This document shows, piece after piece, positions 1-8,227 of a DNA stretch of 38,303 bases. This stretch comes from Desulfocurvibacter africanus subsp. africanus DSM 2603 (GTDB taxonomy: Bacteria; Desulfobacterota; Desulfovibrionia; Desulfovibrionales; Desulfovibrionaceae), in the NCBI RefSeq assembly GCF_000422545.1, contig NZ_AULZ01000032.1, positions 1 to 38,303 on the forward strand. Reading direction: 5' to 3'. Both the position numbers and the translations under genes were made by a program. Under the pieces are notes generated by a model that had not been told where the DNA came from, did no database searches, and saw nothing but the letters and a program-made list of their open reading frames with translations. The first letter of the stretch is position 1; each line of letters opens with the position of its first letter.

Positions 1-172
1 GGCGGAGACGGCATCTTCGCTCTTGGATGAAGGCCTTACGCGCCCAAAGGCAGCTGATAAGTGCCGCCCTGGCAACACACCGGGATCGTTCCCAGCCGCC
101 GCGCGGTTGTCGCCCTGGCATGCCTAGGCAGACCGCCAGGATACGCAACCGGGCGGACGCAGATTTCAGGTC
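1..172. other. No gene recognised at left window edge
   Basis: Short reading frames cross this stretch on both strands, but none resembles a known protein, has a ribosome binding site, or stays clear of the neighbouring repeat. In many bacteria mnmE follows jag, but I see no MnmE C-terminus here. It is treated as intergenic sequence downstream of the jag operon. Confidence 0.4.
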
Positions 173-295
173 TAGAGCATTTTGCTTTTGAAAATGCTCT
201 GCAAGCCATGCGTCGGCATGGCTTGCCGCCGCGTAGGCGTAGGCGCAATTCACTTGCGCCGTCAACGCCGGAGCGGGCGTCTTAAAAGCAATCTG
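173..295 (+). repeat. 123-bp dispersed structured repeat, copy 1
   Basis: This 123-bp element recurs in inverted orientation at 15807-15929 with 122 of 123 bases identical. It is a chain of hairpins: a 10-bp stem (174-183 with 191-200), an 11-bp stem (201-211 with 216-226), a 7-bp stem (242-248 with 254-260) and a 5-bp stem (265-269 with 276-280). Near its ends TTGCTTTT (182-189) and AAAAGCAA (284-291) are inverted copies of each other. It carries no plausible gene. It resembles a REP/BIME or MITE-type element. No target-site duplication is visible. Confidence 0.9.
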
Positions 296-300
296 CCTTA

Positions 301-337
301 AAAGAAGCCGGCCCGCTTCCATGGAAGCGGGCCGGCC
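301..337 (-). terminator. Rho-independent terminator of the jag operon
   Basis: A perfect 14-bp inverted repeat (308-321 with 324-337) with a 2-base loop lies about 100 bp beyond the jag stop. Read on the minus strand it is followed by TTCTTTT, the usual U-rich tail. It is placed to end the rpmH-rnpA-yidD-yidC-jag transcript. Confidence 0.85.
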
Positions 338-434
338 TGTAATGTCGTGGGTTCTGCGCGAGCCAGAGACCTGCACGCGGGCAGAAGTCCTTAAAGGGTT
401 GAACCGGAAGGTCGCGCCCTCCCCTCGTCAGTGA

Positions 435-1649
435 CTATTCCTGCGCGCTGCCGCTGGCCTCGCTGTTTCCATTCTCGCCCCGGCCACGTCCACGGCCGCC
501 GTTGCCGTTTCCGTTACCCGGTTTGCCGCCGCGCCTTGCGGGCAGGATGAGCACGCGCTTGAGCGGGCCTTCGCCCTTGCTGCGGGTCTGCACGGACGGA
601 TCCGCCTGCAGGGCCATGTGGATGACCCGGCGGTGATAGGACGTCAGCGGCTTGGTGGACTGGGCGCGGCCCGAGGACTTGGCCTTGCCGGCCAGAAAAT
701 AGGCCATTTTGCGCAGCTTGTCGTCCTGGCGCTCGCGGTAGTTGCCGGTATCGATCTGCACGCGCACGGACTCGGGCCACTGCTTGCTCACCACGCGGTT
801 GACCAGATACTGAACCGCGTTGATGGTTTGGCCGTCACGGCCGATGAGCAGGCCCGAATCCTCCTCATTTGTATCGGTTATGCGCACACGCACGCGGTCC
901 GGGGTCTGCGTCAGAGTGATCTGGACCTGGCCTACGATGGGCTCAACGAGCAGGGCTACGGTCTTGCGCAGCAGAGCTTCCAGCTCAGGCTTATCAAGCG
1001 GCTTTTCCTCGACTTCCTGGATCTCCTCGCTGAAGTCCTCGTCCAGATCGTCGAGAAGATCCGCTTCCATGTCCATTGAACCTGCGGCGGCAGTGGGGGC
1101 AACAGGAGCGGCGCGCATGGGTCTGGGAGCCTGCCGCTCAGGCGCGGGCGCAGCCGGAGCTTCGGCTCCCGCCTCTTCGGACTCTCCGTCAGGCGCGTAA
1201 TCCTCGGCCTTGAACTCGGGCCTGGGGGCCTTCTTGTGCCGCGAGCGGCGTCCCCTGCCCTGGCGGGATTCGGAACGGCCTTCCGGGCGGGACTCGGATT
1301 GCGGTGCGGGCCTGGCTTCGGCTTGAACCGCGGCCTGGGCTTCAACCCGAGGTTCGGCCTGGGGCATGGCTCGCTGCTCAGCCCTGGGTTCGCTCGTCCT
1401 CTCTGCCCTGGGCTCGCTCGTCCTCTCGGTCGCGCGGCCGCTGGGCATGGGCTTGCCGCCCAGGGACTGGGCCACGCGCGGTCTGGCCTTTACCACGGCC
1501 TTTTTTTTGCCCACCAGGCCAAAGATGCCAGACGAGCCCCCGCTTATGATTTCGATCTCAAGCTTTCCGCGGTCAAGCGCGTAGAAATCGCAGGCCTCCT
1601 TGATGGCGTCATCCAGGCTTTTACCTGTGAATTCCTTGTATTCGCTCAT
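435..1649 (-). CDS. jag: Jag/KhpB-type RNA-binding protein
   Basis: This 404-residue protein has the three Jag parts. An N-terminal Jag_N domain spans about 1-55. A KH domain at about 245-305 carries the GxxG loop GRDG at 270-273. An R3H single-strand nucleic acid domain at about 308-370 contains RRVIH. Between Jag_N and KH lies about 170 residues of low-complexity linker rich in Arg, Glu, Ala and Pro, with the near-repeat RTSEPRAERTSEPRAE at about 75-90. The C-terminal tail is Gly/Asn/Arg-rich and likely disordered. Jag proteins bind RNA and in firmicutes affect cell wall synthesis. The gene is 72 bp downstream of yidC, the usual order, and is the last gene before the terminator at 301-337. 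The start ATG is preceded by GGAG. Confidence 0.93.
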   Translation of the reverse strand: MSEYKEFTGKSLDDAIKEACDFYALDRGKLEIEIISGGSSGIFGLVGKKKAVVKARPRVAQSLGGKPMPSGRATERTSEPRAERTSEPRAEQRAMPQAEPRVEAQAAVQAEARPAPQSESRPEGRSESRQGRGRRSRHKKAPRPEFKAEDYAPDGESEEAGAEAPAAPAPERQAPRPMRAAPVAPTAAAGSMDMEADLLDDLDEDFSEEIQEVEEKPLDKPELEALLRKTVALLVEPIVGQVQITLTQTPDRVRVRITDTNEEDSGLLIGRDGQTINAVQYLVNRVVSKQWPESVRVQIDTGNYRERQDDKLRKMAYFLAGKAKSSGRAQSTKPLTSYHRRVIHMALQADPSVQTRSKGEGPLKRVLILPARRGGKPGNGNGNGGRGRGRGENGNSEASGSAQE

Positions 1650-1721
1650 GATGTGTTTCTCCTATGCCGGCGCGAGCCTGGCCTCGGCTTGCAGGGTATT
1701 CCGCTCTATGCGCGCCACGGC

Positions 1722-3314
1722 CTAGGCCTTGCGCATGAGCCACCACTGCTGGGCGATGGACAGCACGTTGTTGACGAGCCAGTACAGCACCAAGCCAGCC
1801 GGGAAGTTGAGGAACATGAAAGTGAAGATGAGGGGCATGAACATCATGATCTTCTGCTGCGTCGGATCACCGGCGGCCGGGGTGAGCTTCTGCTGCAGGA
1901 ACATGGTCGCGCCCATGATCAGCGGTGTGATGTAGAAAGGATCCTTGGCCGAAAGGTCCGCCAGCCAGATGTAGTTCGTGAAAGGCAGATGCTCGATGAA
2001 TGCGGCGTGCCGCAGTTCGATGGCGCCCATCAGAGCGTTGTACAGACCCAGGAATACCGGGATCTGCAGCACCATGGGCAAGCAGCCGCCCATGGGGTTG
2101 ACCTTGTAGGTGCGGTAGAGCTGCATCATCTCCTGGTTCATCTGGACCCGGTCGTCGGCGTGCTTCTCCCGGATCTTGGCCATCATGGGCTGCAGCTTCT
2201 TCATCTGGTTCATGGACTTGTAGCTCTTCTGCGAAAGCGGCCAGAACACGAGCTTGATGAACACCGTCAGCAGGATGATGGCCACGCCCCAATTGTGCGT
2301 GAAGGAGTACAGCCAGTCGAGGGCCAGCACCAAGGGCTTGGCGATTACGCTGAACCAGCCGTAGCTGATGGACCGGCTCAGTTCGGCGGGCGCGACCGCC
2401 AGAAGTTCGCGGACCTTGGGCCCGAGGAAGTAGTCCGCGGCCACGCTGGCCTCGCTGCCCGGATCGAGCAGGATGTCGCTCTTTTCCACGGCGATGCGGT
2501 AAAGCTGGTCCGAATAAAGAGCCTTGAAGGTCGCCGGCTCGGTTTGCGGCGCGATAGCCAGCAGGAAGTAGTTGCTCAGCAGACCGCCCCAGCGCACCTG
2601 TCCCGTGAAAGTCAGGCCCTTGGCCAGATCGTCCGTGTCGCTCTCGGACTCAAGTCCGCCTTCAGCAAGATATTCCACGCGCGTGGGGTTGTAACTGTCG
2701 CCTTCGGCCGACAAGGTGGTGCCGGCCAGGGTGAAGGCCAACCTGCCCGAGAGCTGGGCCTGGGTCTGGTTGGCGACGCGCACCGAATCCTGCACGGTGT
2801 AGTTGTCCGCGCGGAAGGTCAGCGTGCGCACGAGACGCGCGCCAGCGATGTCGCAAACAAAGGAGAGTTGCCCGGTCTGGTCGTCGGAAAGCGTGAGGTC
2901 GGAACCCTCGAAGCTCCACGAACCGCGATTCCAGGTCGGCGCGCCGTTCCAGATGAGCCCAAGGGGCGCCTTCTCCTGGGCCTGCCGTGACACAAGGTCG
3001 ATGTTGGCGGCGCCGGGTTCGATGCCGGTCTTGTAGTTCTTGAGAATGAAGTGCTGAAGCACACCGCCGTCGGCAAACAGCTTGGCCGTGTACAGGGGCG
3101 TTTCAACGGTGACGATCTTGCCGGATGCGGACGTGAAAGCCGCGCCGGGAATCGCCTCCAGGGGTTGGGCCGACTGCGGCCGAGGCGCAGGCTGGGCTTG
3201 CGGGGCGGGAGCTTGGGCCTGCTCGACCGGCTGCTCGGGGGCAAAAAAGTAGCTCCAGCCGACGAGTATGGCCAGGGACAGCACCGTGGCCAGCAAAAGT
3301 CTTTTGTTTTCCAT
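1722..3314 (-). CDS. yidC: Membrane protein insertase YidC
   Basis: This 530-residue YidC/Oxa1 insertase is of the long Gram-negative type. An N-terminal membrane anchor lies at about 7-24 and is followed by a Pro/Ala/Gln-rich linker. A large periplasmic beta domain spans roughly 60-330. The conserved 60KD_IMP core of five membrane segments occupies the C-terminal 200 residues, including NPMGGCLPMVLQIPVFLGLY. It inserts inner-membrane proteins alone or with SecYEG. It follows yidD by 14 bp and precedes jag by 72 bp, so the three are probably co-transcribed. Length and domain order are normal for the family. The positively charged residue of the hydrophilic groove appears here as Lys (VFIKLVFWPLSQ) rather than Arg. 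Confidence 0.97.
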   Translation of the reverse strand: MENKRLLLATVLSLAILVGWSYFFAPEQPVEQAQAPAPQAQPAPRPQSAQPLEAIPGAAFTSASGKIVTVETPLYTAKLFADGGVLQHFILKNYKTGIEPGAANIDLVSRQAQEKAPLGLIWNGAPTWNRGSWSFEGSDLTLSDDQTGQLSFVCDIAGARLVRTLTFRADNYTVQDSVRVANQTQAQLSGRLAFTLAGTTLSAEGDSYNPTRVEYLAEGGLESESDTDDLAKGLTFTGQVRWGGLLSNYFLLAIAPQTEPATFKALYSDQLYRIAVEKSDILLDPGSEASVAADYFLGPKVRELLAVAPAELSRSISYGWFSVIAKPLVLALDWLYSFTHNWGVAIILLTVFIKLVFWPLSQKSYKSMNQMKKLQPMMAKIREKHADDRVQMNQEMMQLYRTYKVNPMGGCLPMVLQIPVFLGLYNALMGAIELRHAAFIEHLPFTNYIWLADLSAKDPFYITPLIMGATMFLQQKLTPAAGDPTQQKIMMFMPLIFTFMFLNFPAGLVLYWLVNNVLSIAQQWWLMRKA

Positions 3315-3328
3315 GGCTCGCGTCGTGT

Positions 3329-3595
3329 TTACGGGTCAGTGGTGTGTTCGCGGGGTCCGGAACAGGGCCTGCATCCCGCGAACGTTTCTGGCACAGGGTC
3401 GAAGCCGCCGGCGGCGAACGGATGGCAGCGCAGAATGCGCCACAGGGTCAGCAAACCGCCTCTGAGCGCGCCGAATCGGGTGATGGCTTCCGCGGCGTAC
3501 GCGGAACAGGTGGGAGTGAACCGGCAGCAGGCCGGAAGCAGTGGCGAGACTGCCAGTTGATACAGACGGATGAGGAGCAGAAACAACGTGCGCAC
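3329..3595 (-). CDS. yidD: Membrane protein insertion efficiency factor YidD
   Basis: This is an 88-residue protein of the YidD (DUF37, haemolytic domain) family. It has the characteristic N-terminal amphipathic helix ([15 protein letters not shown]), the conserved Cys-rich core [16 protein letters not shown], and the later [13 protein letters not shown] segment. YidD assists YidC-dependent insertion. It starts with GTG directly after the rnpA stop codon (TGA then GTG with no gap), which suggests translational coupling. yidC follows 14 bp later. Confidence 0.93.
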   Translation of the reverse strand: MRTLFLLLIRLYQLAVSPLLPACCRFTPTCSAYAAEAITRFGALRGGLLTLWRILRCHPFAAGGFDPVPETFAGCRPCSGPREHTTDP

Positions 3596-4009
3596 TCACC
3601 CGCCTCCTTGCGCTGCCCCGCGCCGGCACCCCTCGCGGGACGCACAGGCTTCGGAAGCCAAGAGCCCCGCGCGGACAAGCATGGGCGTAAGTTCAGCCTC
3701 GACCTGACGCAGGTCGAGGCTGCTGGCATCCACGTGACGCTTGGGAACGACGACAATGTCCATGAGCTCGGACAACTCGTGCTGATGCAGCCTGAAGTAT
3801 TCCCGCAGGACGCGCTTGATGCGGTTGCGGCGAACCGCCGATCCGACCTTGCGGGTCACGGCCAAGCCCAGTCGCCACGATCCATGCTCATGCGGCAGGA
3901 CGTAAGCAATGAAACGCCTGGAGTTCAGGCGTCTGCCACCATCGTAGCAGGCCAGAAACTCCGGTCGCGACAGGAGCCGGTTGCGCTTGGGAAAGCTTAG
4001 GCCGACAAT
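3596..4009 (-). CDS. rnpA: Ribonuclease P protein component, apparent AUU start
   Basis: This is the protein subunit of RNase P, which matures tRNA 5' ends. Family landmarks are the N-terminal [23 protein letters not shown], and the signature RNR motif in [18 protein letters not shown]. The start is odd. Between the end of rpmH and the conserved LSFPKRNRL there is no in-frame ATG, GTG or TTG. The only candidate is ATT at 4007-4009, with GAAGGG nine bases upstream, giving 137 residues. The next in-frame ATG is far upstream at 4148-4150. It would add 47 residues encoded entirely by sequence that also encodes rpmH in another frame, and it has no Shine-Dalgarno. The annotated start is therefore a best guess. 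From the ATT, the 5' end overlaps the last 13 bases of rpmH. Confidence 0.85.
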   Translation of the reverse strand: MVGLSFPKRNRLLSRPEFLACYDGGRRLNSRRFIAYVLPHEHGSWRLGLAVTRKVGSAVRRNRIKRVLREYFRLHQHELSELMDIVVVPKRHVDASSLDLRQVEAELTPMLVRAGLLASEACASREGCRRGAAQGGG

Positions 4010-4134
4010 CTTTGACGACCCTTCGCACGGCGCCGATTCAGCATATTGCGGCCGTTCTTGGTGCTCATGCGGACACGGAAGCCGTGTGTCCTTTTGCGCT
4101 TGATCTTGCTCGGCTGATAGGTTCTTTTGCTCAT
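3997..4134 (-). CDS. rpmH: 50S ribosomal protein L34
   Basis: A 45-residue L34 protein begins [19 protein letters not shown] and continues through the typical basic core [20 protein letters not shown]. Length and sequence are standard. The ATG has a good AGGAG ribosome binding site seven bases upstream. It is the first gene of the operon, under the promoter at 4167-4195, and overlaps the rnpA 5' end. Start and stop were read directly from the minus strand. Confidence 0.97.
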   Translation of the reverse strand: MSKRTYQPSKIKRKRTHGFRVRMSTKNGRNMLNRRRAKGRQRLSA

Positions 4135-4166
4135 TGTGAATTCTCCTCATGAAAGTGGAACGCAGT

Positions 4167-4195
4167 TAAATACGTCCGAAAGACCGACTCGTCAA
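4167..4195 (-). promoter_or_regulatory. Sigma70-type promoter of rpmH operon
   Basis: On the minus strand TTGACG (4190-4195) and TATTTA (4167-4172) are separated by 17 bases, close to the sigma70 consensus. The expected transcription start is about 25 bases upstream of the rpmH ATG. The upstream ATG at 4150 would then lie only about 10 bases from the RNA 5' end. Confidence 0.75.
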
Positions 4196-4527
4196 CACCG
4201 AATCACGCCTGCCCTGGCCTGCAGCGCCTGCTGGCCGCTCCGCGAGGAGCCTGGACAAAACCGGATGCTTCGTCAAGCTGGTCCCGAATTTGCTCTATGC
4301 CCCATTACATTTTTGAACGCGAATTGTTTGCGCCGACCAGCGTCGGCACGACCTCGGGAAAGGACCTAGCCATGCCTGTTTAAAATCTCGAATGCTTAGC
4401 GGCGACCATGCATCGCGCCCCGAATCCCTTGCGAAAACGTTTGGCATCATTTTGTAATAGTTTTTTCTTTTGATGGGACTTAACTTGAAACAATTTATCT
4501 AGTAAAAATACTCAGGAAGAACGTATA
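4196..4527. other. Divergent intergenic region rpmH / LUD gene
   Basis: No gene is seen. The right third (4440-4527) is AT-rich and should hold the promoter of the plus-strand LUD gene; no clear -35/-10 pair stands out. No DnaA-box cluster is visible, although rpmH is often near oriC. Confidence 0.5.
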
Positions 4528-5169
4528 ATGGATCGATTCTGGTTCACGCGCCTTGCGCTGGTCAAGGCAGCCTTGGAAGGCAACGGCTTCATCGCCCACA
4601 TCGCCGAAGACGGTGATGCCGCCTGCCGGCTTATGGAGGACCTGATTCTGCCAGCCGCCGCGCCGGCATCCATGTCCTGGGGCGGCTCGACCACCGTTGT
4701 CTCCCTGGGTCTCTACAACCGGCTTAAGGACCGCCAGGACGTGCAAATCATCGACACCTTCGACAAGACCGCCTCCCGCGAGGAGATCCTCGAGCGTCGG
4801 CGTCACGCCCTGCTGGTGGACTTGTTCATAACCGGCAGCAACGCAGTGACCGAGGACGGCTCGCTTGTCAATCTGGACATGATCGGCAACCGCGTGGCCG
4901 CCCTGGCCTATGGACCCAGACAAGTGGTCGTGCTCGTGGGGCGCAACAAGATCGTCTCCGGCCTGAGCCAGGCCATGGAACGGATCAAGACCATCGCCGC
5001 GCCGGCCAACACCATGCGCCTGGATAAGAAGACCCCCTGCGCCGTCACCGGCCGCTGCCAGGATTGCAAGAGCCAGGACCGGATTTGCAACGTATGGACA
5101 ATCACTGAGAAATCATTCCCCAAGGGCCGCATAACCGTGGTACTGATTAACCAAGAGCTGGGCTTCTAG
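4528..5169 (+). CDS. LUD-domain (LutC/YkgG-like) protein
   Basis: This 213-residue protein matches the lactate-utilisation (LUD, formerly DUF1121/DUF162) family. Landmarks are MSWGGSTTVVSLGLYN in the first half, ALLVDLFITGSNAVTEDGSLVNLDMIGNRVA in the middle (conserved as VTETGT/GNEGR in relatives) and VVLVGRNKIV. A C-terminal Cys cluster CAVTGRCQDCKSQDRICNVW (from about residue 170) could bind a metal or Fe-S centre. Some LUD proteins take part in lactate oxidation; stand-alone short members like this one are mostly uncharacterised. AGGAAG precedes the ATG. It is followed 11 bp later by the PAP2 gene, so the two are probably co-transcribed. Confidence 0.8.
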   Translation: MDRFWFTRLALVKAALEGNGFIAHIAEDGDAACRLMEDLILPAAAPASMSWGGSTTVVSLGLYNRLKDRQDVQIIDTFDKTASREEILERRRHALLVDLFITGSNAVTEDGSLVNLDMIGNRVAALAYGPRQVVVLVGRNKIVSGLSQAMERIKTIAAPANTMRLDKKTPCAVTGRCQDCKSQDRICNVWTITEKSFPKGRITVVLINQELGF

Positions 5170-5180
5170 CCGGAGGCGTC

Positions 5181-5867
5181 ATGAGCTTTACGACACCTGT
5201 CTGGGACATGGCTGCATTTGTCTGGATCAACCAGACAGCTCGGCATGAGGTGCTTGACGCCGTCATGCCCGTGATCTCCCAGCAGGTCTGGCTGTGGCTG
5301 CTCCTCGCGGCGATGGTCACGATGATCCTCGTGCGCGCGGGCGCGCGCAGGCTGCTGCCGCTGCTTTGTATTCTGTTGGCCGTGGGGGTCGCCGACCTGA
5401 GCACGTCCATGCTCAAGGATGCCTTCGGCCGCGTGCGCCCCCTGAATGCGGTGGCGGAAACACATCACCTGGATGAAGGCCGCTGGAATCAGCACCCCGC
5501 GACCTTTCTGCAAACCAAGGAGCGGGGCAGCTCTTTCCCTTCTGCCCACGCCGCCAACTCCATGGTCGTAGCCGTGCTGCTCATGGCTTACAGGCGGGAG
5601 TTGCGCCCCTGGATGCTGCTTCTGCCTTTGCTCGTCGGTTACTCGCGCGTCTACCTCGGCAAGCACTACCCAAGCGATGTCCTGGCCGGATGGCTATTGG
5701 GCCTGGCTTTGGCCATGGCCTTCCTACCCCTCGGAATCAGGCTCAGGGCCTGGGCCTTGCGCAATCCAGCTCGACCGCTAAGGCTCTTTCCCGCACGCGC
5801 TGTGCATACCGTATCGGGGCCGATAGCGCTGTCCCCACAGTCACCCTCAAAGCCGCAAAGCGCATGA
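5181..5867 (+). CDS. PAP2-family membrane phosphatase
   Basis: This 228-residue integral membrane protein carries the three acid-phosphatase motifs: KDAFGRVRP (KX6RP), SFPSAHA (PSGH variant with Ala for Gly) and SRVYLGKHYPSD (SRX5HX3D). Several hydrophobic helices surround them. Members dephosphorylate undecaprenyl diphosphate, phosphatidylglycerophosphate or lipid A; the substrate cannot be told from sequence. The C-terminal 40 residues are a Pro/Ser-rich tail outside the domain. GGAGG precedes the ATG by five bases. It follows the LUD gene closely. Confidence 0.88.
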   Translation: MSFTTPVWDMAAFVWINQTARHEVLDAVMPVISQQVWLWLLLAAMVTMILVRAGARRLLPLLCILLAVGVADLSTSMLKDAFGRVRPLNAVAETHHLDEGRWNQHPATFLQTKERGSSFPSAHAANSMVVAVLLMAYRRELRPWMLLLPLLVGYSRVYLGKHYPSDVLAGWLLGLALAMAFLPLGIRLRAWALRNPARPLRLFPARAVHTVSGPIALSPQSPSKPQSA

Positions 5868-6136
5868 ATCCGCCATAAGCGGCGGCAGCGTTCGTCGGCT
5901 GCCAGCATGCCTTGGCTTGTCGCGACTGGCCGCTGGTTGGCTCCCTGCTATCCCTTCTGCATGCGGAGAAGGACTCCCCCTCTTTCCAGTCAGCCAAGTG
6001 AACTGGCCCGGCAATTAATCATGGGTACATGTCTTCCGGCGCGCTAGGCATGCTGTAGGCTCGCCAGCTCCTGCTGTGCCTTGCTGCGCAAGGGCGCGCT
6101 TGGGCAACTGCCTGGATGCGGCGGCCGGGGAGTGCC

Positions 6137-8209
6137 ATGATCCGCTCGATTTTTCTGCCGGCCCTGTGCGGCCTCCTTTATTGTGCGCTTGCCAGTACGG
6201 CGGCAATGGCTCAGGCGGACACCAAGGCCGCGACCAGACACGCCGATCTGGGCGAGCCCGTGATCTGGTCCGAGGCTGGCCGACTCAGGCGAGCCTGGCC
6301 CGCGCCCTACGAATTGGCCGTCAGGCGCAGGCCTGGCGCGGCGGTGACGCGCGCGCTTGCGGATGCCTCCGCCCGCGAGATTGGGCGCGTGGGTCGCACC
6401 GCCTTCGTGCGTCTGGACGAAGCACTCGATCGCTGGAACTTCTGGAGCAGGACCCTGCCCCTGGCCGCCGACGCCGGCGTGGAAGCCGTGTCGCCCGCGT
6501 ACTACTCCGGACCGGACAAGAACGCGCAGGGCCGCATGGCCCTCACTGGCCGCATCGTGGTGGGCTACGCCAGGCCAGACCCGAAACTAGCCGGCGATTT
6601 GGAGGACAGGCATGGTCTGACTAGGCTGGCTTCCTTTCCAGGCAACGCGGTGGTCTACGAGTCCGGCGATACGCGGCTTTCGCTGGATATAGCCGCGAGC
6701 CTGGCGGCCGAACCTGGCGTGGCCTTCGCCTATCCCGACTGGCTGCGCGACATGCGCCCCAGAGCCGTGCCGGACGACCCGCTTTTCCCTTCCCAGTGGC
6801 ACCTCAGGAGCACGGACCAAGTTCCAGGCCTTGAGCCTGTCTGGGACAGTTACCGTGGAACCGCGGCGCAGGTCGTGGCCGTGGTGGACGACGGGCTGGA
6901 CAGCGCGCACCCCGACTTCCAAGGCAATCTATTGCCCGCCCTGGGCCGGGATTTCGTGGATGACGACCTGGACCCTTCCCATGGCCTGCCTGCTGACGGG
7001 CATGGCACATCCTGCGCCGGCGTCGCCGCTGCCAGGGGCTTCAATGCCACCGGCGTGTGCGGCGTGGCGCCCTGGACTGGCTTGGCCGGCATCCGCCTGC
7101 TGGGCAACGCCACGGCATCCAATGCATCTTCCGCCCTGAGCTGGCGCAACCAGGACATCGCCGTATACAGCAACAGTTGGGGGCCGCCGGACAACGGCAT
7201 GGTCCTGGAAGGCCCGGACCCGCTCACGGCGCAAGCCCTGGCCGCCGGAGTGGCCACTGGGCGCGGCGGCCTGGGCAGCATCTACGTCTGGGCCGGCGGC
7301 AATGGCCGACAGCAGAACGACAACGCCAACTACGACGGCTTCGCCAATTCCCGTTACACCATCGCCGTGGCTGCCACGGATTCCAATGGCGATCAGACGA
7401 CCTACTCCGAGCCCGGGGCCTGCCTGCTGGTCAACGCCCCCTCCAGCGGCGCGCTTCTCGGCATCACCACCACGGATCGCGAAGGCGCGCCGGGTTATGA
7501 TCCCAGCGCGTATACCGCCGGTTTTGGCGGCACGTCCGCCACGGCTCCCTTTGTGGCCGGTGTGGTTGCGCTCATGCTCCAGGCCAACCCCGAGCTGACC
7601 TGGCGCGACGTGCAGCGCATACTGGCCCTGAGCGCAAGCAAGAACGACCCCGATGACGCAAGTTGGCTGACCAACGGGGCCGGGTTGCGCGTGAGCCATG
7701 CCTACGGCTTCGGCCGCGTAAACGCCCAGGCCGCCGTGGCACTGGCGAGGGACTGGGAAACCTTGCCGCTTGCCCAGACGGTCCAGGGCGCCCGTCAGGT
7801 GGGCGCAGCCATACCCGACGCTGATCCGGCAGGCATCATTTCGCAAATTGCTTTCGAGCAAGAGCTGGAAGTGGAATTCGTGGAGGTGGCTTTCAGCGCA
7901 TCCGATCACACATACTGGAGCGACCTGCAGGTGGAGCTGACCTCGCCCTCGGGCCTCACCAGCGTGCTGGCCGAGGCTCGCCCCGGAGGCGGCGCCGGCC
8001 CGCGCTACGATGGCTGGTTATTCGGTTCAACGTTGCACTTGGGCGAATCATCGCGCGGCGTGTGGACCCTGCGCGTGTCGGACCGCGTGGCCCGCGACAC
8101 GGGCACTTTCCAAGCCTGGACCCTTACGCTCCACGGCGTGCCTGGCCAGGGCGGCCGACCGAACAGCACGATTCCGGCGTCCGTCCTGCTGCTCTTGCCG
8201 CCGGGCTGA
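6137..8209 (+). CDS. Secreted subtilisin-like (S8) protease with P domain
   Basis: This 690-residue kexin-like serine protease has a signal peptide (about 1-24, ending AMA). A propeptide-like region runs to about 230. The S8 catalytic domain has Asp251 (VVDDGLD), His289 (DGHGTSCAG) and Ser467 (GGTSATAPFVAG). A C-terminal proprotein-convertase P domain spans about 550-680 (YWSDLQVELTSPSG, GVWTLRVSD, GTFQAWTLTLHG). It is probably exported and self-processed. I chose the ATG at 6137, which puts the signal peptide at the N-terminus and has GGGGAG upstream. An in-frame ATG at 6116 would add seven residues. The last residues (SVLLLLPPG) are hydrophobic but too short for an anchor. The 270 bp upstream hold no recognised gene. 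Confidence 0.92.
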   Translation: MIRSIFLPALCGLLYCALASTAAMAQADTKAATRHADLGEPVIWSEAGRLRRAWPAPYELAVRRRPGAAVTRALADASAREIGRVGRTAFVRLDEALDRWNFWSRTLPLAADAGVEAVSPAYYSGPDKNAQGRMALTGRIVVGYARPDPKLAGDLEDRHGLTRLASFPGNAVVYESGDTRLSLDIAASLAAEPGVAFAYPDWLRDMRPRAVPDDPLFPSQWHLRSTDQVPGLEPVWDSYRGTAAQVVAVVDDGLDSAHPDFQGNLLPALGRDFVDDDLDPSHGLPADGHGTSCAGVAAARGFNATGVCGVAPWTGLAGIRLLGNATASNASSALSWRNQDIAVYSNSWGPPDNGMVLEGPDPLTAQALAAGVATGRGGLGSIYVWAGGNGRQQNDNANYDGFANSRYTIAVAATDSNGDQTTYSEPGACLLVNAPSSGALLGITTTDREGAPGYDPSAYTAGFGGTSATAPFVAGVVALMLQANPELTWRDVQRILALSASKNDPDDASWLTNGAGLRVSHAYGFGRVNAQAAVALARDWETLPLAQTVQGARQVGAAIPDADPAGIISQIAFEQELEVEFVEVAFSASDHTYWSDLQVELTSPSGLTSVLAEARPGGGAGPRYDGWLFGSTLHLGESSRGVWTLRVSDRVARDTGTFQAWTLTLHGVPGQGGRPNSTIPASVLLLLPPG

Positions 8210-8227
8210 TGTCCGTCTTCCCGGCGT

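Noticed and set aside
36-248. 70-codon minus-strand frame at the left edge
   Set aside because: It starts inside the 123-bp repeat, has no ribosome binding site and resembles no protein.
1236-2990. 584-codon plus-strand frame opposite jag and yidC
   Set aside because: Antisense shadow of two well-conserved genes; no family resemblance or ribosome binding site.
4196-4527. Possible replication origin next to rpmH
   Set aside because: No cluster of DnaA boxes, no dnaA or dnaN nearby and no AT-rich unwinding region beyond a normal promoter.
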